A stretch of 64,000 nt of DNA from Cryptomeria japonica (GCF_030272615.1 NC_081408.1:767903330-767967329); one strand, 5' to 3'; positions 45,923-58,489 are shown, counted from the stretch's first letter. The notes: generated by a model not told the origin, from the sequence alone. A program made the numbers and translations.

Positions 45923-47218
45923 GACCTCCTCCTCTGGGTTGGCCACCTAAAATCATTTGTCCTTCCCACAGCTGCTATCACCTCCCCTGCTCACCCACCA
46001 CCCTTAGCTCCAATCACCAAACCTCTCCTACCTCTATCGTCTACTGCTCGCCACACTACTTTCTCAGCCTGTATCTCCTCTCCTCCCCTGATCTCCTCTC
46101 CCTCTATCTCCATGCCGACCTCGGCCACCTCCTCCACCATCCCCACCTCCCTCCTTAAACTCCTCTCCCTCCTCTCTCCATCTCCCTAGCCTCTCAAGCT
46201 GCTCATCCTCATCGTCATCAAAAGCAAGAATCATCTCTGCTGGATCCGATATCTTGGCCACCACATGAGCCACAAACAACACTGCGAACTCATCAGTCAT
46301 CCCCGCATCCACTATCCCATAGGCATAGTCCCATATCTGGCCGGCTAGGTGCATGTACTCCTCAACCGCTGCAACGCCATCAATGGTGGGTCCCCACTCT
46401 AGCACATCCTACCTTCGTCGAGCATACAAGCATGCTCCATGTGGTATCCCCTGTTGTCGTCCATACTATCGCAAAACTCAACTATGCAGAAATCTCTCAA
46501 TAACAAAGGGCATCCGCCCTATCAAAAATCGAGACATATAGACATAAGGCATCTCCATCCCATCCTCTTCCCACACCTCACAATCCATATACAGTCTCTA
46601 GACGACCGTGTCGATATCATCAAGCACTCACCTCCAATGCTCTAGTTTGCCCAGCTTACGCTAGACAACTATCCCTTTGTATCCATAGGCATAAGTACAC
46701 CCAAATGGCCTGTCTCTGTCTGTAGGTGGCCTCGCTACGAAAATATGCTCCCATGCCCACACTCGAAGCAATGTAACCCCAGCTGATAGACTCCCATATC
46801 CCAAGTACACCACCTGATGCAGGTCCCTATATAAGTGGGCCAACATAGCCGACCCCCATGCAAATCAGCGACCCTGTGTCACCATATCCTCCAAGACCAA
46901 TCCCCATCCCACTGCTAGTCCCTTTGACCTATGGTTGGGACACAGGAAGCCACCTATGAAACCTTCCAGCACTGATGGTAGAGGAGCATAATCCAAATCA
47001 ATGAACTCCTGCCACAGGATCTCATATCTGTAAATATGCTCATCATACAAAATCTGGCGAAGAGCCTCTGTCCTGCCCTCCTCAGTCTGCTCATATGGCA
47101 ATAATGCACCTACCACAGGAATCCACAAAATCCGATAGCAATCCTCTGGTGTGATTGTAATCTCACCTGTTGCCAAATGAAAGGTGTTGGTGTCACTATG
47201 TCCTTGTAATCTCACTTG
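45923..47218 (-). pseudogene. Plant mobile domain (PMD) pseudogene, copy A
   Basis: Minus strand. From 47215 it reads HSDTNTFHLATGEITITPED, then CYRILWIPVVGALLPYE, FIDLDYAPLPSVLEGFIGGF and, near 46830, MLAHLYRDLHQVVYLGYGS followed by VWAWEHIFVARPP. The FHL-GE-T-T-D-R-L--PV-G and WAWER/H--V-RP blocks are the signature of the plant mobile domain (aminotransferase-like; PF10536), known in MAIN-type host proteins and in transposable elements. The C-terminal part (46064-46405) ends in a Gly/Arg-rich run (GGGDGGGGGRGRHGDRGRGD). It lacks the N-terminal IERCGL-type segment and the C-terminal coiled coil that copy B keeps. Stops and frameshifts are present. It lies antisense to the gypsy LTR at 56994. 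Confidence 0.82.
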
Positions 47219-48339
47219 TCGCCAAATTTGACCTAACTGGTTGGGTCCCTATGTCATTATATCAACCTATGGATCAAGCGCCTATCAGCTAACAATTTCA
47301 GAAGGAGATGTGCTCGACAAACCAACAAACAACATCCATTTGAAGAAATACTATACTTGAGCAGTCTAATGCATAGAAAAGTCAAAAAATTAAATTTTTT
47401 TTTAAAAAAATCAAGAAAAAGCAAACAAAAAGGTGCAATAAAAACAACTGGTGAAAACTTGGCAACAAGCGCTATTGTGAGAGGACATCTCCTCTATCTA
47501 TCTTTACTCTCAAACTTTATATCCATAATCCAACACTATTGGCCATCGCCCAACACTTTATCAAAATAACATCATCTAGGATATACTTAGTGTAGTCACT
47601 ATCCTAGTATAATCATTTCATCATATCACACCATGGCTTGGTAATCACTGTACATATCCATGTCAGGAGGTAAATTTAGCTAGGGGCAACATTGATCAAC
47701 ATTCCGTCCTAAGTCAAAACTTGTAGCAAACTAAGAACATCATTTCCAGCAAACAAATAAACAATCACGAGAACAAAACATTGATACACTTAACAGATTC
47801 ACAACACAGGATGGATGATTTTCTGAAGTATAAAATGTTTACATCTTGCATGAAGTTTTGACTATTTTTGCACTTGAACTTTTTTTTTGAACTATTGGAT
47901 CTTCTAAAAAAATTCTCAAAGATGCATCGAGATAGAGAAAGTAATTGGGACTCCAATATTTTTTTAGTTTTCTGTCTGTGAGGCGATCACTTGTACTATG
48001 AAAATACTTTTCTCTAGACGTGATTCACAACATATCACTAAAGACATGGTTCCTCTTTGCGCATACAAATGGTTTAATCTTGTCTATTTATATGCAAGCC
48101 ACACTCAGGTATTCTTGGTTCAATTATACCTCGACGCTTGTGCCATCTTGCAAAATCAACAATCATGTAAATTTTTCTCAGGTCATTATGGTTCAATTAT
48201 ACCATTATGCTTGTATAAATTTTCAACATATCCCAAATGCTCAATGATGATAAATGCAATGAAAAGCAACAACATATGAGTATACAGGAATGACAAACGA
48301 AAGACTGAGGATGATCAATTAGTTGCATATCATTTTACA
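47219..48339. other. AT-rich DNA between PMD copies
   Basis: No gene could be supported; the short frames near 47357-47569, 47765-47956 and 47998-48279 have no coding character. Confidence 0.5.
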
Positions 48340-48835
48340 ATTAGTTGCACAACATATCATTATCATACATCTCATTTTCAAGATACATCTCACATCATTA
48401 TCATTATCGTACATCTCATTTTCAAGATACATCTCATAGCATATCATTATCATACATCTCATTTTCAAGATACATCTCACATCATTATCAATATCATACA
48501 TCTTATTTTCAAGATACATCTTACAGCATATCATTATCATACATCTCATTTTCAAGATACATCTCACATCATTGTCATTATCATACATCACATTTTCAAG
48601 ATACATATCACATCATTATCAAAAGCATCATCCATCAAAAACATCACATGTGGATCTATCTAAACATTGCATCACCATTATCTCATTTTTAAGATACATC
48701 TCACATCATTATCATTATCATACATCTCACATCATTATCATACATCTCACATCATTATCATACATCTCACATCATTATCAATATCATCCATCTCATTTTC
48801 AAGATACATCTCATATCATCCATCATGCATCAAAT
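48340..48835 (+). repeat. 43/44-bp satellite array
   Basis: About seven regular units from 48340 to 48640 of the form CATCATTATCATTATCATAC then ATCTCATTTTCAAGATACATCT, followed by shorter, scrambled units to 48835. Units alternate between CATAGCATATCATTATCATAC and CACATCATTATCATTATCATAC starts, so the higher-order period is about 87 bp. The His/Ser/Ile frames on both strands are repeat translations, not genes. Confidence 0.82.
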
Positions 48836-49115
48836 ATAAAATCACATGCACTTATCTAAACATTGCATCACCATCATAAAAGCATCAAAATCATATAGAA
48901 AGCATCATCCATCAAAAACATCACATATGGATCAAAGAAAACGGTGTCGTATATATATATCTCACAAATGATAAAGTACAAAATATGTCATGTCTATCCC
49001 ATAGTACAAAAAAATGATCAAAATACAATAGAGACAAGGTCTCTTAGGTATGACTATCTCCTGAGGGTGACGGTCTCATAGCATATGTCCTAGCATCTGG
49101 ATGTCCAGGTGGATC
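48836..49115. other. Non-coding DNA with a short (TA)n run
   Basis: Partial repeats of the satellite vocabulary (AAAGCATCATCCATCAAAAA occurs at about 48621 and again at 48899) and TATATATATAT near 48949. No gene. Confidence 0.45.
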
Positions 49116-50960
49116 CTAATGAGTAGGACCGGTCATGCCTCTTCTCTCTGTCCTCGAACCAGTCTCCCTGGATCGACTGAATCTCATCGTCGTGAAACTA
49201 GGAACTTTGTGCTCCCTGGGAACAATATCCTCATAATACCACTGGTAATACTTAGCCTCATTGACTATGTACTGCATCTCTCTTAATGTGTCTCTCATTG
49301 AGCCACCAGCTGTCGCTCTCTCCAAACTATCTGCTCGTGCCTTCGCTCGACCCAAATGCTCCAAAATGGTATCACGCTCAGCAGTTAACTACGTAATCTG
49401 ACGTTGATGCGCCAACAACTATGTTTGCAGATGCTGCACTGACAATTGTAAGGATTTAATCTCGGCGTCCTCATAGTGCATGGGAATCTGAATCTGCAGG
49501 GGTACCTGTGTAGTGGTACCCCCTGTCCCTCTCCCTATCCTCGACGCTGGTGGGGGTAAAACATCTGACCTCCTCCTCTGGGTCAGTCACCTAAAATCAT
49601 CTCCCTCCCATAGTTGCTATCACCTCCACTGCTTGCCCACCACCCTCAGCTCCAATCACCAAACCTCTCCTGCCTCTATCCTCCACTGCCCGCCGCACTA
49701 CTCTCTCAGCCCGTATCCCTCTATCCACACCAACTCCACATATATCTCCTCTCCTCCCCCGATCTCCTCTCCCTCTATCTCCACACCAACCTCGGCCACC
49801 TCCTCCACCATCTCCACTCATCATCATCAAAAGTAGGAATCATCTCTGCTGGATCTAATATCCTGGCCACCGCATGAGCCGCAAACAACACTGTGAACTC
49901 ATCAGTCATCCCTGCATCTACTATCCCGTAGGTATAGTCCCATATCTAGCCGGTTAGGTGCATGTAATCCTCAACTGCCACAACGCTATCAATGGTGGGT
50001 CCCCACTCTGGCACATCCTGCCTCCATCGAGCATACAAGCATGCTCCCTGTGGTATCCCCTATTGTCGTCCATACTGCCACAAAACTCAGCTATGTAGAA
50101 ATCTCTCAATAACAAAGAGTGTCCACCCTATCAAAAATCAAGACATATAGACATAAGGCATCTTCATCCCATCCTCTACCCACACCTCACAATCCATATA
50201 CAGTCTCCAAACGACCATGTCGGTATCATCAAGCACTCGCCTCCAATGCTCTAGTTTGCCCAACTTAGCTGGACAGCTATCCCTCTGTATCCATAGGCAT
50301 AAGCACACCCAACTGGCCTGTCTCTGTCTACAGGTAGCCTCGCTGCGGGAATATGCTCCCACGCCCACACTTGTAGCAACGTAACCCCAATTGATGGACT
50401 CCCATATCCCAAGTACACCACCTGATGCAGGTCCTTGTATAAGTGGGCCAACATAGCCGACCCCCATGCAAATTGGCGACCCTATGTCACCATGTCCTCC
50501 AAAACCAATTCCCATCCCACTACTAGTCCCTTTGACCTATGGTCGAGACACATGAAGCCACCTACGAAACTTGCTAGCACTGATGGTAGAGGAGCATAAT
50601 CCAAATCAATGAACTCCTGCCATGGGATCTCATATCCGTAAATATGCTCATCATACAAAATCCGGCGAAGAGCCTTTGTCCCGCCCTCCTGGGTCTTCTC
50701 ATATGGAAACAATGTACCTACCACAGGAATCCGCAAAATCCGATAGCAATCTTGTGGTGTCATTGTAATCTCACTTGTCACCAAATGAAAGGTGTTGGTG
50801 TCACTATGCCACCTCTCAACCAAAGCTGTCAGCAAACCTCGGTTAATGATATACCGAGGTATCTCTAACAAAGAGGATAGTCCACATCTCTCAATAATAT
50901 CCCTATCTACCTATGTCATTCGTGGTATCAACGACCACGGTCTCAGAAATCGCTCTTGTG
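49116..50960 (-). pseudogene. Plant mobile domain (PMD) pseudogene, copy B
   Basis: Minus strand, more complete than copy A. The frame can be followed from about 50960 (QSQERFLRPWSLIPRM), through a stop (TAG for an expected Trp) into IERCGLSSLLEIPRYIINRG, NTFHLVTSEITMTPQDCYRI and FIDLDYAPLPSVLASFVGGF, then VWAWEHIPAARLP. A decayed middle and a Gly/Arg-rich run follow. The C-terminus, 49364-49116, is a coiled-coil-like RAKARADSLERATAGGSM followed by YYQWYYEDIVPREHK. Sequence identity with copy A is high over 45923-47200 / 49567-50809, so one is a duplicate of the other. A TTTGATAG before 50980 could be a 3' splice site, which would make the repeated module upstream its intron or promoter. Confidence 0.82.
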
Positions 50961-51059
50961 ATTGCACAACCCCAAGCCGCTCCTATCAAACAAAACATGT
51001 CCAATATCAACATCAGATCATTTCAACCTAAAACAATGCAAATCAAATCAAGTTATCTA

Positions 51060-51255
51060 TCAAATCCATATCAACTTGAAAAACAACTCAAGTTTCACAT
51101 TCATATCAGCTTGAAAAACAATTCAAGTTTCACATCCATATCAGCTTGAAAAACAACTCAAGTTTCACATGCATATCAACTTGAAAAATAGCTCAAGTTT
51201 CACATCCATATAAACTTGAAAAACAACTCAAGTTTCCCATTCATATTAACTTGAA
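51060..51255 (+). repeat. 35-bp minisatellite with internal hairpin (module 1)
   Basis: About five units of CATATCAACTTGAAAAACAA then CTCAAGTTTCACATC. Each unit holds the inverted pair AACTTGA / TCAAGTT around an 8-base loop. Equivalent arrays are at about 53270-53465 and 55479-55674. Confidence 0.85.
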
Positions 51256-51524
51256 ACACTGCATATCAAATCAATTTCATATCAAAATCCACATCATATC
51301 CAAATCAATATCACATCAACATCAACTTGAAACAACGCAAATCAAGTCAAGTTATCTATCAAAAATCCAAATCAAAGTACCATATCAAAACTCATATCGG
51401 ACAAATTATCAAACCAACACATAGCAAGCATGCAGGCTGACTATCGCACCCATCCCAGAAAAACTGGCAAACACCTACCTATCTTCATTCTACTCTAATC
51501 CCTCAAAAATCCTATTTTCTCCAA

Positions 51525-52010
51525 CATTTTCTGCCTACGTGCTAAAATTTTGTATCCATGCTCTACGCTGCTCGCCATGCGCTATCCAAAATCTGCCATG
51601 CACTACCAAATACACCCTAAGCGCTAAAATGCACCTATGCGCTACCCTGATCTAGCTTTGGGCCACCTAAAACACCCTATGCGTTAAACTATGTCAATGC
51701 GCTATCCTAATCCACCCCTGCACTATCGACTTTACCCTACGCGCTAAGTTACACCTATGCGCTATCCTATTCTACCCATGCGAACCCCTATTGACCCTAT
51801 GCGCTAGGTCTTACCTATGCGCTACCCTATACCCACTACGCGCTATCCTGTTAACCCCTTGTGCTAAATAACCTTGATGTGCTATCCTAACCTACCTACA
51901 CGCTACCCAACCCAACTCCGACACTACCCTAGTTTCTTACACTAGACGCGCTACCCCTTTTATCGTATGTGCTAGGGTACAAACCCTACGCGCTAAACCA
52001 TTAAAATCTG
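51525..52010 (+). repeat. GCGCTA motif array (module 1)
   Basis: About twenty TATGCGCTACCCT-like motifs at loose 20-32 bp spacing, with variants GCACTA, GCGTTA and GTGCTA. Equivalent arrays lie at about 53735-54215 and 55945-56425. The reverse complement, TAGCGCATA, is the motif of the leader array at 58540-58815. Confidence 0.82.
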
Positions 52011-52562
52011 CGTGAAAAATTGGAAAACATGACTATAAATGACAAAATGAAAAGCAAAAAGGGGCAAAAATTGATGACTTACCGGTGGTCCATACGTGGC
52101 AGGCCTCTGATACCTCCGAACACGTTCAAATCGATGAGAAGCATGGGGAACTGACATTTTGTCTTTCTATCCAAAAGTCACTTTCTCCAAAGTCAACAAG
52201 CACAAATGATACAAATAAAACCACTTTTTACCTTTTTATAGGGTCAACAGAAATTAGGGTTGCATGGTGGAACATGTAAATTGCTCATGGTCTCACTTCT
52301 AACCCTAACAAACATCATTATCGGAAGATGAATCAAATTAATGCATTCAACATAGACAAAATTTTAAAATGCAATAAAATTTATCAAAATCAAATCAAAT
52401 TTTCAAAATTTTTGATTCATCTCGCAAGGGGGCATTATCAACATCATTTATCAAATCTGAGGCACAACATGAACATCTCGACATCGACATCACACTGATC
52501 ATGATCAAATTTTGACGACACATCAATTTTCTTTGAATCAACATGTGCACACACATCACTTC

Positions 52563-52576
52563 AAAGAGGGGCAAAA
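52563..52576 (+). other. Polypurine tract (module 1)
   Basis: AAAGAGGGGCAAAA directly before the LTR start TGTAGATGTATAAAAATGAC. The same arrangement is at 54772-54785 and 56980-56993. Confidence 0.75.
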
Positions 52577-53150
52577 TGTAGATGTATAAAAATGACCATA
52601 TTCCCAAATGAATATTTAATGTTCATTTTATTCTCATTCCTCTATTTAGTTAAATCTAATTTAATTAAATCATCCACTTTCCTCTATTTAATTAAATAAA
52701 TTATTCAATTTATTTATTTAAATTCACTTAAGCCTTTTATATCATCTAATTGAATAAATCATTTTATTTAATTAAATCCCTTCTCTCTACTTTTAATTAA
52801 ATTTACATTTAATTAAATAGTTCACCCCAAATAAATAAATCTAATTTATTTAAAACTCCCATTTGCAACCATAATTGAAATAAAGCAATTTATTTTAATT
52901 AAATCCTATTATCCCTCACCCACTTGCATTTTCCTACATCTCCCACTTGTCTCCTAACCCTCTTCCTAAATTCTTCTAGAATCCCTCTAATCCTAATCAA
53001 TTAACCTAAACCCATCAATTATCCCCTTTCCCTGAATTTGAGGAGGTCACTTCTCAAATTTGGAGTAAAGTCTTCCAAAGGCATTAAAGCCTTTATGCCT
53101 TCAACAAGCTAACTTGTTGAATACCCCCAAATTTTGAAGGACTCTCGTGA

Positions 53151-55359
53151 CTCGGAAATCTCTCTCGTGACTGCACAACCCCAAGCCTCTCCTGTCAAAC
53201 AAAACATGTCCAATATCAACATCAGATCATTTCAACCTTAAACAATGCAAATCAAATCAAGTTATCTATCAAATCCATATCAACTTGAAAAACAACTCAA
53301 GTTTCACATTCATATCAGCTTGAAAAACAATTCAAGTTTCACATCCATATCAGCTTGAAAAACAACTCAAGTTTCACATCCATATCAACTTGAAAAATAA
53401 CTCAAGTTTCACATCCATATCAACTTGAAAAACAACTCAAGTTTCCCATTCATATTAACTTGAAACACTGCATATCAAATCAAGTTCATATCAAAATCCA
53501 CATCATATCGAAATCAATATCACATCAACATCAACTTGAAACAACGCAAATCAAATCAAGTTATCTATCAAAAATCCAAATCAAAGTACCATATCGAAAC
53601 TCATATCAGACAAATTATCAAACCAACACATAGCAAGCACGCAGGCTGACTATCGCACCCATCCCGGAAAAACTGGCAAACACCTACCTATCTTCATTCT
53701 ACTCTAATCCCTCAAAAATCCTATTTTCTCCAACATTTTCTGCCTACGTGCTAAAATTTTGTCTCCATGCTCTACGCTGCTCACCATGCGCTATCCAAAA
53801 TCTGCCATGCACTACCAAATACACCCTAAGCACTAAAATGCACCTATGCGCTACCCTGATCTAGCTTTGGGCCACCTAAAACACCCTATGCGTTAAACTA
53901 TGTCTATGCGGTATCCTAACCCACCCCTGCACTATCGACTTTACCCTACGCGCTAAGTTACACCTATGCGCTATCCTATTCTACCCATGCGAACCCCTAT
54001 TGACCCTATGCGCTAGGTCTTACCTATGCGCTACCCTATACCCACTACGCGCTATCCTATTAACCCCTTGTGCCAAATAACCTTGATGTGCTATCCTAAC
54101 CTGCCTACACGCTACCCAACCCAACTCCGACACTACCCTAGTTTCTTACACTAGACGCGCTACCCCTTTTATCATATGTGCTAGGGTACAAACCCTACGC
54201 GCTAAAACGTTAAAATCCACGTGAAAAATTGCAAAACATGACTAAAAATGACAAAATGAAAAGCAAAAAGGGGCAAAAATTGATGACTTACCAGTGGTCC
54301 ATACGTGGCAGGCCTCTGATACCTCTGAACACGTTCAAATCGATGAGAAGCATGGGGAACCGACATTTTGTCTTTCTATCCAAAAGTCACTTTCTCCAAA
54401 GTCAACAAGCACAAATGATACAAATAAAACCACTTTTTACCTTTTTATAGGGTCAACAGAAATTAGGGTTGCATGGTGGAACACGTAAATTGCTCATGGT
54501 CTCACTTCTAACCCTAACAAACATCATTATCGGGAGATGAATCAAATTAATACATTCAACATAGACAAAATTTTAAAATGCAATAAAATTTATCAAAATC
54601 GAATCAAATTTTCAAAATTTTTGATTCATCTCGCAAGGGGGCATTATCAACATCATTTATCAAATCTGAGGCACAACATGAACATCTCGACATCGACATC
54701 ACACTGATCATGATCAAATTTTGACGACACATCAATTTTCTTTGAATCAACATGTGCACACACGTCACTTCAAAGAGGGGCAAAATGTAGACGTATAAAA
54801 ATGACCATATTCCCGAATGAATATTTAATGTTCATTTTATTCTCATTCCTCTATTTAGTTAAATCTAATTTAATTAAATCATCCACTTTCCTCTATTTAA
54901 TTAAATAAATTATTCAATTTATTTATTTAAATTCACTTAAGCCTTTTATATCATCTAATTGAATAAATCATTTTATTTAATTAAATCCCTTCTCTCTACT
55001 TTTAATTAAATTTACATTTAATTAAATAGTTCACCCCAAATAAATAAATCTAATTTATTTAAAACTCCCATTTGCAACCATAATTGAAATAAAGCAATTT
55101 ATTTTAATTAAATCCTATTATCCCTCACCCACTTGCATTTTCCTACATCTCCCACTTGTCTCCTAACCCTCTTCCTAAATTCTTCTAGAATCCCTCTAAT
55201 CCTAATCAATTAACCTAAACCCATCAATTATCCCCTTTCCCTGAATTTGAGGAGGTCACTTCTCAAATTTGGAGTAAAGTCTTCCAAAGGCATTAAAGCC
55301 TTTATGCCTTCAACAAGCTAACTTGTTGAATACCCCCAAATTTTGAAGGACTCTCGTGA
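53151..55359 (+). repeat. 2,209-bp tandem module, copy 2
   Basis: Same content as copy 1; the LTR part begins at 54786. The left junction joins LTR text (TTTTGAAGGACTCT) to PMD-side text through CGTGACTC, and this junction recurs at 55350, showing that the whole unit was duplicated as one block. Confidence 0.92.
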
Positions 55360-57562
55360 CTCGAAAATCTCTCTCGTGACTGCACAACCCCAAGCCTCTC
55401 CTGTCAAACAAAACATGTCCAATATCAACATCAGATCATTTCAACCTAAAACAATGCAAATCAAATCAAGTTATCTATCAAATCCATATCAACTTGAAAA
55501 ACAACTCAAGTTTCACATTCATATTAGCTTGAAAAACAATTCAAGTTTCACATCCATATCAGCTTGAAAAACAACTCAAGTTTCACATCCATATCAACTT
55601 GAAAAATAACTCAAGTTTCACATCCATATCACCTTGAAAAACAACTCAAGTTTCCCATTCATATTAACTTGAAACACTGCATATCAAATCAAGTTTATAT
55701 CAAAATCCACATCATATCCAAATCAATATCACATCAACATCAACTTGAAACAACGCAAATCAAATCAAGTTATCTATCAAAAATCCAAATCAAAGTACCA
55801 TATCGAAACTCATATCGGACAAATTATCAAACCAACACATAGCAAGCACGCAGGTTGACTATCGCACCCATCCCGGAAAAACTGGCAAACACCTACCTAT
55901 CTTCATTCTACTCTAATCCCTCAAAAATCCTATTTTCTCCAACATTTTCTGCCTACGCGCTAAAATTTTGTATCCATGCTCTACGCTGCTCACCATGCGC
56001 TATCCAAAATCTGCCATGCGCTACTAAATACACCCTAAGCGCTAAAATGCACCTATGCGCTACCCTGATCTAGCTTTGGGCCACCTAAAACACCCTATGC
56101 ATTAAACTATGTCTATGCGCTATCCTAATCCACCCCTGCACTGTCGACTTTACCCTACGCGCTAAGTTACACCTATGCGCTATCCTATTCTACCCATGCA
56201 AACCCCTATTGACCTTATGCGCTAGGTCCTACCTATGCGCTACCCTATACCCACTACGCGCTAGCCTGTTAACCCCTTGTGCTAAATAACCTTGATGTGG
56301 TATCCTAACCTACCTACACGCTACCCAACCCAACTCCGACACTACCCTAGTTTCTTACACTAGACGCGCTACCCCTTTTATCGTATGTGCTAGGGTACAA
56401 ACCCTATGCGCTAAACCGTTAAAATCCACGTGAAAAATTGGAAAACATGACTATAAATGACAAATGAAAAGCAAAAAGGGGCAAAAATTGATGACTTACC
56501 GGTGGTCCATACGTGGCAGGCCTCTGATACCTCCGAACATGTTCAAATTGATGAGAAGCATGGGGAACCGACATTTTGTCTTTCTATCCAATAGTCACTT
56601 TCTCCAAAGTCAACAAGCACAAATGATACACATAAAACCACTTTTTACCTTTTTATAGGGTCAACAGAAATTAGGGTTGCATGGTGGAACACGTAAATTG
56701 CTCATGGTCTCACTTCTAACCCTAACAAACATCATTATCGGGAGATGAATCAAATTAACGCATTCAACATAGACAAAATTTTAAAATGCAATAAAATTTA
56801 TCAAAATCGAATCAAATTTTCAAAAATTTTGATTCATCTCGCAAGGGGGCATTATCAACATCATTTATCAAATCTGAGGCACGACATGAACATCTCAACA
56901 TCGACATCACACTGATCATGATCAAATTTTGACGACACATCAATTTTCTTTGAATCAACATGTGCACACACGTCACTTCAAAGAGGGGCAAAATGTAGAC
57001 GTATAAAAATGACCATATTCCCAAATGAATATTTAATGTTCATTTTATTCTCATTCCTCTATTTAGTTAAATCTAATTTAATTAAATCATCCACTTTCCT
57101 CTATTTAATTAAATAAATTATTCAATTTATTTATTTAAATTCACTTAAGCCTTTTATATCATCTAATTGAATAAATCATTTTATTTAATTAAATCCCTTC
57201 TCTCTACTTTTAATTAAATTTACATTTAATTAAATAGTTCACCCCAAATAAATAAATCTAATTTATTTAAAACCCCCATTTGCAACCATAATTGAAATAA
57301 AGCAATTTATTTTAATTAAATCCTATTATCCCTCACCCACTTGCATTTTCCTACATCTCCCACTTGTCTCCTAACCCTCTTCCTAAATTCTTCTAGAATC
57401 CCTCTAATCCTAATCAATTAACCTAAACACATCAATTATCCCCTTTCCCTAAATTTGAGGAGGTCACTTCTCAAATTTGGAGTAAAGTCTTCCAAAGGCA
57501 TTAAAGCCTTTATGCCTTCAACAAGCTAACTTGTTGAATACCCCCAAATTTTGAAGGACTCT
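55360..57562 (+). repeat. 2,209-bp tandem module, copy 3
   Basis: Same content; the LTR part begins at 56994. Here the LTR does not stop at GAAGGACTCT (57562) but continues to its true end at 58467. Confidence 0.92.
56980..56993 (+). other. Polypurine tract before complete LTR
   Basis: AAAGAGGGGCAAAA, directly followed by TGTAGACG. Confidence 0.75.
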
Positions 57563-58467
57563 TACAAATTTGTCCCCAAAGTCTTTCAAACCATTAATGG
57601 TTAACTAACCCTTAGTGGCATGGTAAGAGACTTTTTTGCCTAACTCAACCCTCATCTAACCCAAGGGTCTCATCAAACATTCATTGCTTTGACCATGCTT
57701 ATCCCTTTAACCCTTGCACAAGAGTTTACCCTTTGGGTAAAAGTTTTATCCAATGGATAACCTTAACCTAACCTTAACCCTTACCTCCTAAGGTAACCAT
57801 GAGGTCTTCTCAAGCATTTAATGCTTCTTACATCTCCTCTCAAACAGTCTTATGTTGACAATTGTCACCATTTCATTGGTGAGAATTGTAAACATGGATT
57901 GATAACTTTCAATCCTGACCCTTGATTAGATCATTCAATCTTGACCATCCATTGCCATGTTTCTTCCATAAATAGAACCCTCATCCCTCCATTTTATAAG
58001 TCCAATTCTTTAGCATCATACTTATACTCAATTTTAGCAAGCATTTAGCCTCTCTTTGTAATGGAAATAAATTTAATAATCATTTTAGAGTATTTCTATC
58101 ATCTTCGGTTAAATCATATAACTAGTATATCATGTTAGGATAGTATTTTTACTAACCTTGTCATCTTATCATCTAGTTTAGTTCATTTGTTAGAATCATG
58201 CATAAATAGGATGCATTCATACTAAATTTAATCTAAAGCATCCCTCATTCTTGCATTTATCATCCCTAAGTCACTTTGCTCAGTGATCTGAGAGCAAAGG
58301 CATTGGCTTGAGGGACCTTGTGAGATAGAGAACCATGGAACACTCCTTGGGAAGTTGAGTTATTCCTCATGGCTCTATAACTTGCACCAATAGTCCCATG
58401 GGTGTGTGGGTAAGTCTTTGAATATTTTCACAATTTAAGTTTCATTGAACTGCTTTTTCCGCATACA
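56994..58467 (+). mobile_element. Gypsy-type LTR (complete)
   Basis: 1,474 bp from TGTAGACGTATAAAAATGAC to GCATACA. It is preceded by a polypurine tract and followed after four bases by a TGGCGCCCACC primer site, so this single LTR is both the 3' LTR of sequence on its left and the 5' LTR of sequence on its right. The TGTAGAC start and TGGCGCC primer site are typical of plant Ty3/gypsy (Tat/Athila-type) elements. CATAAATAG near 57968 may be the TATA box and AATAAA near 58066 the polyadenylation signal. No gag-pol domain is visible on either side inside the window. Confidence 0.75.
57968..57976 (+). promoter_or_regulatory. TATA-like box of the gypsy LTR
   Basis: CATAAATAG, followed by pyrimidine-rich text (CCCTCATCCCTCC) where transcription could begin, about 90 bp before the AATAAA. 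Confidence 0.4.
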
Positions 58468-58471
58468 TTTA

Positions 58472-58489
58472 TGGCGCCCACCGTGGGGC
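58472..58489 (+). other. Gypsy primer-binding site
   Basis: TGGCGCCCACCGTGGGG, four bases after the LTR end. The TGGCGCC start is the normal gypsy form; the exact tRNA was not assigned. Confidence 0.7.

Larger units (their letters stand above)
50942..53150 (+). repeat. 2,209-bp tandem module, copy 1
   Basis: Three near-identical modules follow head to tail at exactly 2,209-bp spacing. Contents in plus orientation: about 40 bp matching the 5' coding end of the antisense PMD gene, a 35-bp minisatellite, a GCGCTA array, unique DNA, a polypurine tract and the first about 570 bp of a gypsy LTR (from 52577). This copy joins the PMD-B gene on its left. It differs from copies 2 and 3 in a few shared positions (for example TTGTGATTGCAC against TCGTGACTGCAC), so copies 2 and 3 are closer to each other there. 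Confidence 0.92.

Noticed and set aside
48340-48835. CRISPR-like array
   Set aside because: The repeats have no unique spacers between them and the context is a plant repeat region; it is a satellite.
49513-49877. Pro/Ser/His-rich plus-strand frames
   Set aside because: They are antisense shadows of the Gly/Arg-rich part of the PMD pseudogene on the minus strand.
51060-51255. CRISPR-like array of 35-bp repeats
   Set aside because: Units are directly adjacent without spacers and sit in a retroelement module.
52085-54488. Repeated 60-74-codon frames in each module
   Set aside because: The same short frame recurs because the module is triplicated; it overlaps pre-LTR DNA, and I found no domain or start context to support it.
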